From the NCBI RefSeq assembly GCF_008087665.1, contig NZ_CP042912.1, positions 2,852,001-2,916,000 on the forward strand: a DNA stretch of 64,000 nt, given 5' to 3'. The position numbers and the translations under genes are program-made. Source of the DNA: Mariniblastus fucicola (GTDB lineage: Bacteria; Planctomycetota; Planctomycetia; Pirellulales; Pirellulaceae). Below the pieces are notes generated by a model, which worked only from the letters and a program-made list of their open reading frames with translations, made no database searches and had not been told where the DNA came from. Shown here piece by piece: positions 25,335 through 33,963 of the stretch (the first letter of the stretch is position 1; the number at the start of each line of letters is the position of its first letter).

Positions 25335-28304
25335 ATGTCGAAGCGTTTTTTCGGCATGTTGGTAGCTTGTGTTGTCGCAACTTTTGCGTCAACGTCTGCC
25401 AATGCTGACACACCATGTGGTTGCGGCCAAGTTGTTGCACCATGTGGAGATTGCTACGGAAGCTCCGTAGTTGACCCGTATAGCGCGGGTGGAATGGTAT
25501 ACGATGGAATGTCTGGCGGCATTTCATACGGCGGCGGAGTTGTTGTTGATGGTGGAGCTGGCATGGCCGGCGGCATTGTTGACGGCGGAGCTATCGTCGG
25601 CGGTGGAGAAGTTGTTGGTTCAGCTGGCGGCGGATGCTGCGGGCAATCAGTTCGTTACGAAACCCGTACGATCTACCAGAACCAAATGACAACTCAGATG
25701 CGAACAGTTACACGTACTCGTATGCGTACTGAAACTCGCACACAAAATTACACTGTGAACGTTCAGGTTCCAGTTCAACAGACTCAGAACTACACCGTCA
25801 TGGTGCCGGAAACTAAGTCACGAACTGAGTCTTACACAGTTACAGTTCCTTACACTGAAAACGTAACTCAGCAGTACAACGTAACTGTGCCAGTTCAGCA
25901 GACTCGTGAAGAATCTTACTCTGTAAGCGTTCCTTACACTGAGCCTGTTTCTCAGAACTACACAGTCATGGTTCCTTACACTGAGAACGTTACTCAGAAC
26001 TACACGGTTCAGGTTCCTTACACTGAGAACACTACTCAGGAGTACCAGGTTACTGTTCCTTACACTGAGACAACTACTCAGACTTACAACGTGCAAGTTC
26101 CTTACACTGAGAACACAACTCAGGAGTACCAGGTTTCAGTTCCTTACACTGAAATGACGACTCAGGACTACACGGTTACAGTTCCTTATACTGAGAACGT
26201 TACTCAGTCGTACCAGGTTTCAGTTCCTTACACTGAAATGACGACTCAGGAATACGCAGTTCAGGTTCCTTACACAGAGAACACAACTCAGCAGTACCAG
26301 GTCACTGTTCCTTACCAGGAAATGGTTGCCCAGAACTACTCAGTTCAGGTTCCTTACACTGAGAATGTTACTCAGTCGTACCAGGTAAGCGTTCCTTACA
26401 CTGAAAACGTGACTCAGTCATACCAGGTTCGCGTTCCTTACACTGAGCAAGTTGCTCAGCCTTACACAGTTCAAGTTCCTGTTACGACTCAGGTTCCACA
26501 GACTTACACAGTCATGGTTCCAACGACTCAGCAGCGTACTGCAACTCGTATGGTTTGCCAGCCTTACACAGTTACTCGTTACCGCACGCAGTGCGTTGAT
26601 GCTGGTTCATTCCAGAACGTAACTCGTCAGGTTCCTGTCTATAACGGAGCTGCTTCTTACGGAAGCGGAGCTGTTTACGGTGGTGGCGCTGGTATCGGTG
26701 GCGGAATCCTCGGTGGCGGCGGTTGTGGCCTTCTTGGCGGCGGCGGTTGCTCTGCACGTTCTAGCTGTGGTTGCTCTAGCTGTGGTTGCGCAAGCAGCTG
26801 TGGCGGTGGATGCGGTTCAGCTTGTGGCGGTGGATGCGGTTCTTCAGTTGGTGGCGGACTTCTCGGCGGCGGAATCGTCGGCGGTGGTGCTTCTTACGGT
26901 GGCGGCGGTGCTGTTGCTGTAGGTGGCGGTTGTGGTCCTACTTACCAAACTGTTACGACTCGCGTTTACGTTCCACGTCGCGTTCAGCAGCAGGTTCCTT
27001 ACCAGGTAACGTTGAACCGTCAGGTTCCTCAGCAGTACACGTACAACGTGACTGTTAACGTTCCACAGACTCAGACTCGTATGGTTGCTTCAACTTCATA
27101 CCGAACTGAGACTCGTCAGCGTATGGTTGCTGTTCAGCGTTGCCGTATGGAAACCAAGACTCGTACTGTTCCAGTAACACGCACTCGCATGGAAACTCGC
27201 ACACGCGAAGTTCCTGTTCAGCGCTGTCGCACTGAAACTCGTACTCGTCAGGTTCCTGTAACCAAGACTCGTGTTGAAACCAAAACTCGTACTGTTCCAG
27301 TTCAGAAAGTTCGTACTGAAACTCGTACTCGTCAGGTTCCTGTAACCAAAACGAAGGTTGAAACTCGTCAGCGTACCGTTGCAGTTCAGAAGTCACGAAC
27401 TGAAACTCGTACTCGTCAGGTTCCAGTTCAGCGTACTCGTCTTGAGACACGTACTCGTACGGTTGCTGTTACTAAGATGAAGACAGAAACTCGTACACGT
27501 GAAGTACCTGTTCAGCGCACTCGCACTGAAACTCGTACTCGTACAGTTCCTGTTACCAAAATGCGTACCGAAACTCGTCAACGCACTGTTGCTGTTCAGA
27601 AGCAACGTTCAGAGACACGTACTCGTACGTACAACGTAACAAAGACTCGTCTTGAAACTCGTACTCGTACCGTTCCGTTCACAACTTACAAGACTGAAAC
27701 AAAGTCTCGTACGGTTGCTGTTCAGCGGTCACGTCAGGAAACTCGTACTCGCGAAGTTCCTTACACAGTACAGGTTCCAACGACTCAGACTCGTACCGTT
27801 ACAGTAATGACTTCTCAGCCACAGACTCGTACCCGTACTTACACAGTACAGGTTCCAGAGACTTACACTGAGCAAGTTCCTTACCAGGTTTGCACACGCG
27901 TTCCTAAAACCATCTCGGTTCCTGTTGTTGTCAACAGCGGCTGTGGTGCAGCTATGGCTGCTCCAGCAATGATGTCTGCTCCAGCAATGGGCGGAACTGT
28001 CATTGATGGTGGCATGGGCGGATCTGTTATCGATGGTGGCATGATGAGTGCTCCTGTTGATGGCGGAACAATCATCGACGGTGGTGCCGCTGGTACTGTT
28101 ATCGATGGTGCTTCATACGACGCCGGCTTCGGTGGCAACTACGGTGTTGCAGCTGCTCCAGCTGTAATCTCTGGTGGTGCTGCAAGCTACGTTGGTGTTG
28201 CTTCTGGTTCTGGCTGTGGCCTTGGTTCAAACCTTGGTGGTGGCAGTCGTCTGTTCCGCGGATGCCGTCTCGGTAGCCGTCGTTCACGATGTGGTTGCAA
28301 CTAG
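25335..28304 (+). CDS. YTV-repeat cell-surface protein with oppositely charged repeat blocks
   Basis: 989 residues. A signal peptide (SKRFFGMLVACVVATFASTSANA) leads into a Gly-rich segment, then about 20 tandem 14-residue units VPYTENVTQNYTVQ (residues about 150-400; acidic to neutral), a Gly/Ser/Cys-rich hinge (about 450-540, many CGC, CGGG and SCG runs), then about 16 units of TRTVPVTKTRMETR type (about 590-830; very basic), and Gly-rich ends closing with RGCRLGSRRSRCGC. The YTV repeat is known as a planctomycete-restricted family. Location in the proteinaceous cell wall, with disulfide cross-linking through the Cys-rich hinge, is inference. Codon choice is narrow (gtt cct tac act, act cgt act cgt), as in highly expressed genes, which fits the strong promoter and terminator. 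ATG 25335 has GGAGGA upstream; the frame is open back to 25293. Confidence 0.9.
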   Translation: MSKRFFGMLVACVVATFASTSANADTPCGCGQVVAPCGDCYGSSVVDPYSAGGMVYDGMSGGISYGGGVVVDGGAGMAGGIVDGGAIVGGGEVVGSAGGGCCGQSVRYETRTIYQNQMTTQMRTVTRTRMRTETRTQNYTVNVQVPVQQTQNYTVMVPETKSRTESYTVTVPYTENVTQQYNVTVPVQQTREESYSVSVPYTEPVSQNYTVMVPYTENVTQNYTVQVPYTENTTQEYQVTVPYTETTTQTYNVQVPYTENTTQEYQVSVPYTEMTTQDYTVTVPYTENVTQSYQVSVPYTEMTTQEYAVQVPYTENTTQQYQVTVPYQEMVAQNYSVQVPYTENVTQSYQVSVPYTENVTQSYQVRVPYTEQVAQPYTVQVPVTTQVPQTYTVMVPTTQQRTATRMVCQPYTVTRYRTQCVDAGSFQNVTRQVPVYNGAASYGSGAVYGGGAGIGGGILGGGGCGLLGGGGCSARSSCGCSSCGCASSCGGGCGSACGGGCGSSVGGGLLGGGIVGGGASYGGGGAVAVGGGCGPTYQTVTTRVYVPRRVQQQVPYQVTLNRQVPQQYTYNVTVNVPQTQTRMVASTSYRTETRQRMVAVQRCRMETKTRTVPVTRTRMETRTREVPVQRCRTETRTRQVPVTKTRVETKTRTVPVQKVRTETRTRQVPVTKTKVETRQRTVAVQKSRTETRTRQVPVQRTRLETRTRTVAVTKMKTETRTREVPVQRTRTETRTRTVPVTKMRTETRQRTVAVQKQRSETRTRTYNVTKTRLETRTRTVPFTTYKTETKSRTVAVQRSRQETRTREVPYTVQVPTTQTRTVTVMTSQPQTRTRTYTVQVPETYTEQVPYQVCTRVPKTISVPVVVNSGCGAAMAAPAMMSAPAMGGTVIDGGMGGSVIDGGMMSAPVDGGTIIDGGAAGTVIDGASYDAGFGGNYGVAAAPAVISGGAASYVGVASGSGCGLGSNLGGGSRLFRGCRLGSRRSRCGCN
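25790..26540 (+). repeat. Coding tandem repeats, VPYTENxTQxYxV units of 42 bp
   Basis: Around 18-20 in-frame 42-bp units, all beginning gttccttacactga or close variants. Neighbouring units are similar but not identical, so they arose by tandem duplication and have since diverged. Confidence 0.85.
27100..27770 (+). repeat. Coding tandem repeats, basic TRTxxVxxxRxETR units of 42 bp
   Basis: About 16 units of 14 residues built on gaaactcgtactcgt, alternating VPVT-type and VPVQ/VAVQ-type cores. The unit length equals that of the first repeat block although the residues differ. Confidence 0.8.
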
Positions 28305-28350
28305 TGCGACTCTGATGTGATTCATTCACATTAGACGATTGAAAAATAAA

Positions 28351-28378
28351 GGGCGTGTCCACTCGGACACGCCCTTTT
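28351..28378. terminator. Rho-independent terminator after the YTV protein gene
   Basis: A perfect 10-bp stem GGGCGTGTCC / GGACACGCCC with loop ACTC is followed by TTTTCTTTT on the plus strand and preceded by AAAAATAAA, so it can also stop the convergent minus-strand gene at 28413. Confidence 0.9.
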
Positions 28379-28412
28379 CTTTTGTCTCAATTGTTTCTGA
28401 GTGGAAACCGAA

Positions 28413-29804
28413 CTATCGGCGAATGATCATCGTTCCATTGTCGGCGACTGGAAGAAGTGGTCGATCGTAGGAGCGGTAGTACGCGACGCCCTGCGGACGG
28501 AATGCAAATCCAACATAGATGTTGAATGTGTCTTCGATCCGGCTTGAGCCGAGATTGCTGTTAGGTGCTTCTGTGTCGTTGAGGTAGTACGCGGCTCCGG
28601 CTTCCAGTGCCATGAACTGCGATACGGGGATATCAAAATCCGCTCCGACTGCGAAGTGATCGTTGCCGGTCCAGCCAGCGAAAATCTCTTCCCATCCACC
28701 AGTGCTGAGAACTTTACGCAAGAAGAATCGGTAGTGCTCGTCCGTCGTCGTGGTCAACCCGCTGAAACGCGTGCCATCGAAGATTCCCAAGCTTGTATCA
28801 TCCTGTTGGCTACTCGTGAAACGGAATCCGATTGCGCCTCCGTTCGGATATGCCCAGCTGAGCTCACCGCGGAGTTGTGCAATGTCTGACTCAGTGAAGT
28901 ATTCTTCAGCCAGCACGTCGACGACCAAACCTGCCTGCAAGCCGTAATCGACGCGGCGATAAAGTCCCGCCGTGATGAACAGCTGATCGCGGCTCGCTTC
29001 GGTAACATCGCTTCCGCCAAAGTTGGTCTGCACGCTTCGCATACCAAACTGACCAGAAACACGGCCGCAGAAAAGACGGCAAAGCGGAATGCCAAGATTG
29101 AAACCGGCGTAGGCTCCGAAATTGGAATCCTGAACCAGATCCGTTCCGACAGGGCTGGTGTAGGCTGGGTGCTGGAAAGCAGTGGCACCGAAAAAGTAGC
29201 TGCCAGATCTCAAGGCACGTCCGAGCGGTCCCTGCCAACATGGTGTGTCGTCGGGGCATCCGCCTCGCCCGCAGCAATCGTCAGTAAAGTAGCTTCCTGA
29301 ATCGCCGCAAGAATCGCAACCGACCACAACGTCGTCGCTATAGACAACGCCTGAATCGATAGAACCCTGAATGGAATCTGTGTAGATTGGCTGACCCGCC
29401 ATCGGTGCTCCAATGACTTCCCCGGACATGACTGGCTGGGAAAGAACCGTTTCACCCATGATCGGTGAACCGCCATCAATGACGGTGCCTTCGGTCAAAA
29501 GTTGCGCAGTGCGTGTGCCGGAGGGGGCGTAAGTCTGACTGGCGGATCTGGCTGAGCTCGACGCAGCTTGGCCGGGAACGACCTGACGCGGAACGCGCGT
29601 CGCGCTTGCCTGAGCCACTCGAACGGGTTCTGCTTGTGAAACAGCCTGCTGTGTCTGAGCACGGGCTTGGGCCTGTTGAATTGCTGCCATTCGGGCCTGA
29701 TATTGAACTGACGCTGCGTTCTGTGCATTCGCACTTGTCGTCAGGAATGCCGCGATCGAAAGCGGCAAAACGAATAGCATGCTGGTTGTTTTGGGGGAAA
29801 ACAT
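28413..29804 (-). CDS. Planctomycete outer-membrane beta-barrel candidate
   Basis: 463 residues from ATG 29804. A signal peptide (TTSMLFVLPLSIAAFLTTSANA) leads into a Gln/Ala-rich low-complexity region (VQYQARMAAIQQAQARAQ), then a small Cys cluster (CDSCGDSGSYFTDDCCGRGGC). From about residue 190 there are alternating polar/hydrophobic strands with aromatic ends: FGAYAGFNLGIPL, LFITAGLYRRVDYGLQAGLVVD, FAVGADFDIPVSQFMALEAGAAYYL, IYVGFAFRP. This fits an outer-membrane barrel of the uncharacterised planctomycete type (DUF6666-like); I am not certain of the exact family. A CAGGAT ribosome site precedes the ATG. It converges with the YTV gene across a shared terminator. Confidence 0.65.
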   Translation of the reverse strand: MFSPKTTSMLFVLPLSIAAFLTTSANAQNAASVQYQARMAAIQQAQARAQTQQAVSQAEPVRVAQASATRVPRQVVPGQAASSSARSASQTYAPSGTRTAQLLTEGTVIDGGSPIMGETVLSQPVMSGEVIGAPMAGQPIYTDSIQGSIDSGVVYSDDVVVGCDSCGDSGSYFTDDCCGRGGCPDDTPCWQGPLGRALRSGSYFFGATAFQHPAYTSPVGTDLVQDSNFGAYAGFNLGIPLCRLFCGRVSGQFGMRSVQTNFGGSDVTEASRDQLFITAGLYRRVDYGLQAGLVVDVLAEEYFTESDIAQLRGELSWAYPNGGAIGFRFTSSQQDDTSLGIFDGTRFSGLTTTTDEHYRFFLRKVLSTGGWEEIFAGWTGNDHFAVGADFDIPVSQFMALEAGAAYYLNDTEAPNSNLGSSRIEDTFNIYVGFAFRPQGVAYYRSYDRPLLPVADNGTMIIRR

Positions 29805-30165
29805 CGGATCATCCTGTCCTGAATTTGGTTCACGCAAACGAAAGCGCATTCGTCACGTCAGAAAAGTTATCGGACCGACAAGAACCACTCTTTCGTCAAA
29901 ATCGGCATAATCAGAAAAACTCCCAAGCTTTGCCCACGTTGCCATCAACTGATAGCAAACTTGGTGGAGTTGGCAGATTCAGCCGCCGGCAGCAGGAACA
30001 TTCAAGTTGAATGCGTGGGATGGGCAAAATGGTTCAATTAACGAAACGTGCTGGACTGCGTCGTGGGGTTCGTTGGCAAGGATTGAATCACAGAGCGGTT
30101 AGGCCTGTGTCGAAGTTACCGAATGTATGAAAACTTCTTTCTGGTTTGGTCAACTGAACTTTACC
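29805..30165. other. Divergent intergenic region between two beta-barrel genes
   Basis: 361 bp between the starts of two outer-membrane candidates. The only open frames are short and unsupported. No clear promoter pair or regulatory element is visible. Confidence 0.4.
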
Positions 30166-30987
30166 ATGTACTCGAAACTGATCTGCTTTCTGTTTGTCGC
30201 CGTGACTTTGCAAAGCTGTGTTTCTCAAGTGGAAGCACAGGTTACCTATGCGTTGGGTGACACTCCGATCACGTCTGGTGCGCGAAACGTCGGACCGGTT
30301 CGGCGAGCAGCTCAACGCGTCAGATCTGGATCCGCACGCGTCGTGCCCACCTTCGACAAAAACGGAAGGTTTAACCGCGAGGCGGCCTACAGCTTCAACG
30401 AGAGCCGACCTCTGGCCGGGCTTTTTGCGCCAGATTTTGAATTGACCGCTAGTGTATTTGGTGGCTGGAATCGGATCGTCGGACTTGGTCCTGACTCCGC
30501 TGACGACGGCAATTTCGACGACGATCTCGCCGTGGGGTTCGCTTACGGTCGTCGGCACAACAAGCGACTGCGAAGCGAGTTCGAGTTCACCTACCGATCC
30601 AACGAAGCGAGTGCTGATGTGATTGGGGCGTCAATGCCACAACCACTGCTTGGTGAAGTCCAGGTGTATTCAATTATGAAAAACTTCGTGATCGATATCG
30701 AAGTTCCATCTCAATTCGCGACACCGTATGTTGGCATCGGAATCGGCTACGCACATTTCGATGCGGATTTCAATCGGAGCAGCGGCGTTGTGCTTGAGAA
30801 CTCGTCGAGCTTCGCTTGGCAGCCGATTGGCGGCGTCTCGTTGCAACTTACCGAACGAGCTTTTTACTACATCGAATATCGATACTTCTCGACGACGGAA
30901 TTGGAAGTCACGCAGTTCGGATCAGACGTAGAAGGCGTGACTTACAGTGCGCACAATCTGTTCATGGGTTTGCGATTCGAGTTTTAG
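30166..30987 (+). CDS. Outer-membrane beta-barrel protein (OmpA/opacity-like)
   Basis: 273 residues from ATG 30166. A signal peptide (YSKLICFLFVAVTLQSCVSQVEA) is followed by about 80 residues of linker and then eight or so amphipathic strands (FELTASVFGGWNRIVG, DDLAVGFAYGRR, SEFEFTYRSN, PYVGIGIGYAHFDADF, FYYIEYRYFSTTE, SAHNLFMGLRFEF). The C-terminal Phe is the outer-membrane insertion signature. It resembles small opacity-type barrels; no function beyond envelope structure can be claimed. An in-frame ATG at 30127 is possible but would put a polar stretch before the signal peptide. It converges with the DNA-ligase-like gene. Confidence 0.7.
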   Translation: MYSKLICFLFVAVTLQSCVSQVEAQVTYALGDTPITSGARNVGPVRRAAQRVRSGSARVVPTFDKNGRFNREAAYSFNESRPLAGLFAPDFELTASVFGGWNRIVGLGPDSADDGNFDDDLAVGFAYGRRHNKRLRSEFEFTYRSNEASADVIGASMPQPLLGEVQVYSIMKNFVIDIEVPSQFATPYVGIGIGYAHFDADFNRSSGVVLENSSSFAWQPIGGVSLQLTERAFYYIEYRYFSTTELEVTQFGSDVEGVTYSAHNLFMGLRFEF

Positions 30988-31071
30988 AATAGCCATTTTT
31001 TAAATATCGGAGTTGGCATCCGTTTCGCCAAACAGTGCCGTGGATCCAGGCTGTTTCGATCTGGCAGAAAG

Positions 31072-32559
31072 CTAAGCTTTGGCATCGGGTTCCTGGATCG
31101 CCCAGCCCTTTTTGATGTTGTCCTTCTTCAATTGCTCGAACAGGTCGTTGATCTGTTGTTCCGAGTTCGAGATTCGGACTTCGCGATCCAGAGGTACTTT
31201 GCGTCCCGGGCTGTAGTCGGTGTAGTGAACGACGTAAGCGGGATACTCGGAGCCTTCGTTCTCTTTGTTCGTCTTCCACATCAGAAACTTTCGCACCATC
31301 AGTTTACCCTTGAGCGTTTTCGTATAGACCTCGCGTTTCAGGACTGACGACGTCGAGAGTTTTAACTCCGTCGCGTTGACGTCAACCTTTTGAACCGGGA
31401 CGACGTTTGTGATTTGCGCAATGCGAACATCATCTTTATTGAACTTCTTGTCTTCGCGAATCCGCACAAATTGGGGAGAAATAATGCTGACTAGCGGCAA
31501 TCGTCGGACTACTTCATAGGCGTCCGTTTCGTGGTTCCAGTTCAGCACCATGCGGTTGATTGGACCGCCACGCGTGTTCTGTGAGATGATGTCCAGACAA
31601 GTGATTTCGATGACCCATTCCGGCCGTACCATTTGGTAAGCCACATGGTCAGAATTCACCTCTGCGTACTCGCTTTCTACGACCATGTCTTTGAGGTCGC
31701 TAAGCATTCCCCGGCGGTCGTCGTCAGAAAATCCGCCGCCGACTCGGCACATGACTTGGACAGCGCCATCCTCGCGAACGATTCCCAGCAAAAGATCATG
31801 CAGCATGCCTTCGCGGTCATCGGTTGATTCCGTAAAGCCCAAGACCAACGCGTCGAGCGTATGGAGTGGCTTGATCTTGAAATTGCCGGCGACGTCGCTG
31901 CGGACAACGATACCTTCGGCTTTCTCCTTGTCGACCCACTCATCAAACTTCATCTTAACAGCTTTGCGACCTTTGACCTTCACAGTCTCAACCGGCTGAA
32001 TTTTGCTCCCGCCGGAAAACAGCTCTTCAATCTTCGTCCATGTCTCGGCGTAAGGTTGGTCAACGGTTTCGCCGTTGATCGCAATCAGATCGAACACTGC
32101 AAAATGCAGCGACTGAAGATCCTGCTCTGACTTTGGTTGTCGAGCCGAACTGATCACGTCGTGGACTCGGCATCGACGGTCCCCGTCAATTTCCTTGTGT
32201 AACTCGCCAGCGAACAACGCGGAATCCACGTTCGCCGCTTTGAGGATCTCCAATGCTTCCTTTTGCCATGGCATACCGACACGAACGGTGCCTCCAGGAT
32301 TGACGCTGTAAATCTGGCCATCCTGAAAAACGCAAACGGTGAACTCACCATCGATTTTTCGGCTGACATAATATTCGGCGTCGGCGACTTTTCGATCGAT
32401 GTCGTGTCGTCCAAGCGGGAACATGCGCGAAGCGATTTGCCGTTTGTAGTTCTGGACTGTTGGCACAATCCTGGGGTCTTTGATCGCCGTGCCGGCGCCG
32501 ACTCCATAAGTGCCAAGCTTGATTCCGATCAGTCCGGGTTCGAGCAGGGGTTCGCTCAT
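31072..32559 (-). CDS. Stand-alone ATP-dependent DNA ligase-like nucleotidyltransferase
   Basis: 495 residues, no signal peptide. The covalent nucleotidyltransferase motifs are in order: motif I SRKIDG with adenylated Lys68, AGEL (Glu119), FAVFDLIAINGE (153-164; motif III), EGIVVR (215-220; motif IV) and FKIKP (227-231; motif V). An OB-type region follows (DALVLGF onward), and about 150 further residues at the C-terminus (KLSTSSVLKREVYTKTLKG, PAYVVHYTDYSPGRKVPL) match nothing I know. Replicative bacterial ligases are NAD-dependent LigA; this enzyme is a separate ATP-type ligase, probably for repair, though an RNA substrate cannot be excluded. No Ku, LigD polymerase or nuclease is adjacent. 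The start ATG 32559 is well placed. Confidence 0.8.
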   Translation of the reverse strand: MSEPLLEPGLIGIKLGTYGVGAGTAIKDPRIVPTVQNYKRQIASRMFPLGRHDIDRKVADAEYYVSRKIDGEFTVCVFQDGQIYSVNPGGTVRVGMPWQKEALEILKAANVDSALFAGELHKEIDGDRRCRVHDVISSARQPKSEQDLQSLHFAVFDLIAINGETVDQPYAETWTKIEELFSGGSKIQPVETVKVKGRKAVKMKFDEWVDKEKAEGIVVRSDVAGNFKIKPLHTLDALVLGFTESTDDREGMLHDLLLGIVREDGAVQVMCRVGGGFSDDDRRGMLSDLKDMVVESEYAEVNSDHVAYQMVRPEWVIEITCLDIISQNTRGGPINRMVLNWNHETDAYEVVRRLPLVSIISPQFVRIREDKKFNKDDVRIAQITNVVPVQKVDVNATELKLSTSSVLKREVYTKTLKGKLMVRKFLMWKTNKENEGSEYPAYVVHYTDYSPGRKVPLDREVRISNSEQQINDLFEQLKKDNIKKGWAIQEPDAKA

Positions 32560-32624
32560 TGGATGTTTCGTTTAGGTCAGGCGAGTAAAGCAGTTATTGT
32601 AACGTCAAACTGAATGTGTAAAAA

Positions 32625-32654
32625 AAGCCCCACACGGAAATCCGTGCGGAGCTT
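32625..32654 (-). terminator. Terminator of the PEP-CTERM gene
   Basis: CACGG-AAAT-CCGTG extends outward, with mismatches, to AAGC/GCTT. On the minus strand it is followed by the run TTTTTT (32626-32621), placing it 24 bp after the PEP-CTERM gene's stop. Confidence 0.75.
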
Positions 32655-32677
32655 CAATTAACGAGTGTGAGTTCGGG

Positions 32678-33445
32678 CTATTTTCGTCGACGCCGAACGC
32701 TTAAGCCGGCCAGCAATAGCAACGAGATCGTCGCGGTAGCCGGTTCCGGGACGGCTGACAGTTGCATGCCAACTTGCAAGCCTTCGATCCCGATTGTGCT
32801 AACCGACTCGTCGAATCCGGCAAGGTAGTTGAAACTAACCTGTGTCGCGCCGGCGCTGCTGTACGCCCAATGCCGAGAGTGGTCTGATCCGGGAATTCCG
32901 TTTGTGATACTTCCACCGGCAAACAGGATGTCGTCACCGTCAACGAAGCTGGCTCCATCGGTATAGTTGGTGATCAGATTGTTCTCATCGAAGATCGATC
33001 CAACTCCGTCTGAAGTAACGCTTGTGAAGTCAGGGTTTGCGATTGTGGTGCCCACGGTAAAGATCGAGATTCCGTCGACTGTCCAACCGGCGTTCGGTGT
33101 TACGGAGATCTGCCAGAATCCGGACGCAGTATCGTCGCCTGCGAATGAACCAGTCGAATCTGGATAGATGCCAAATCCATCTGCGCTTGGCCCCCAGCTG
33201 GATCCACTGTTGAAAGTGTTGGTGCCCGCTCCGTACGTTACCGAAGCAGAAAACTGCCCGACAACGCTGCCGCTTTCGAGAATGTCGGCTGTAACCGCAT
33301 ACCCGGCTGCATCGTCTTGAGTGACGATCGTTCCCTCGAAAATCGAAGAGGAGAAATCGATGTCGGCTCTGGAGGTTTGGGGCAGGACGATGCTGAGAGC
33401 AAGAGCGAACAGAAGGGGGCGTAACGAAAATCTGGGTTTGATCAT
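32678..33445 (-). CDS. PEP-CTERM sorting-domain protein
   Basis: 255 residues. A signal peptide (PRFSLRPLLFALALSIVLPQTSRA) is followed by a beta-rich secreted domain with many Gly, Ser, Thr and Asp residues (SSWGPSADGFGIYPDSTG, WQISVTPNAGWTVDGISIF) and no Cys. The C-terminal sorting signal is VPEPATATISLLLLAGLSVRRRRK in outline: VPEP, one membrane helix and a basic tail. Proteins of this class are processed by exosortase and delivered to the surface or into extracellular polysaccharide. A terminator lies directly downstream. The start ATG 33445 is canonical. Confidence 0.9.
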   Translation of the reverse strand: MIKPRFSLRPLLFALALSIVLPQTSRADIDFSSSIFEGTIVTQDDAAGYAVTADILESGSVVGQFSASVTYGAGTNTFNSGSSWGPSADGFGIYPDSTGSFAGDDTASGFWQISVTPNAGWTVDGISIFTVGTTIANPDFTSVTSDGVGSIFDENNLITNYTDGASFVDGDDILFAGGSITNGIPGSDHSRHWAYSSAGATQVSFNYLAGFDESVSTIGIEGLQVGMQLSAVPEPATATISLLLLAGLSVRRRRK

Positions 33446-33963
33446 TTCAAGACCTCGAAAGGTTGTGCATGCAGTGCGATAAAGTAGGTTGCCAACGGAA
33501 ACGTCGCTTGCGTTGACGGTCCAGTTTGACCGTGAGGCGACGACAATTCCGGTTGCCGGTTTGATCAGATAACAACAGTCGAGTCATCCATTCCGATCTG
33601 TAGCATCTGAATCGGCTAAACCCTCACCGGTTTCGAGCAGATGCACCAGCATTCCGGATTATTCGAGAGAGAAGCCGCTGCCAGTTCTTCGGGCAGTACC
33701 AGTTGCGAATGAGAACACCGATTGCTCCGATAGTTCGGGTTTCAGCTGCAGACACGGTAAAAACCAATTGATATGGTATTCCCGCGTTCACGCGGAACAT
33801 CTGCTCGACTGACATCGCCGGTCCAATCCCTACGACGCGTTATCTTTCGCAGTCCCGCGCGGCACTGCTCGACAGGTAAACGGTCCAGGGGTTTGACCGA
33901 CTTGCGGCCTCAAGTGTTGTCTGCAGAGATAGATGGACATCGAGACGCAATTCGGACAAAGAA
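33446..33963. other. Intergenic region, no gene found
   Basis: 518 bp between the start of the PEP-CTERM gene and the end of the ABC permease gene. Only short unsupported frames occur on either strand. No hairpin with a T-tract, tRNA-like cloverleaf or repeat was seen. Confidence 0.4.

Noticed and set aside
25790-27770. Regular 42-bp repeats that could suggest a CRISPR array
   Set aside because: The repeats are in frame, coding, without spacers, and no cas gene is near; they are protein repeats.
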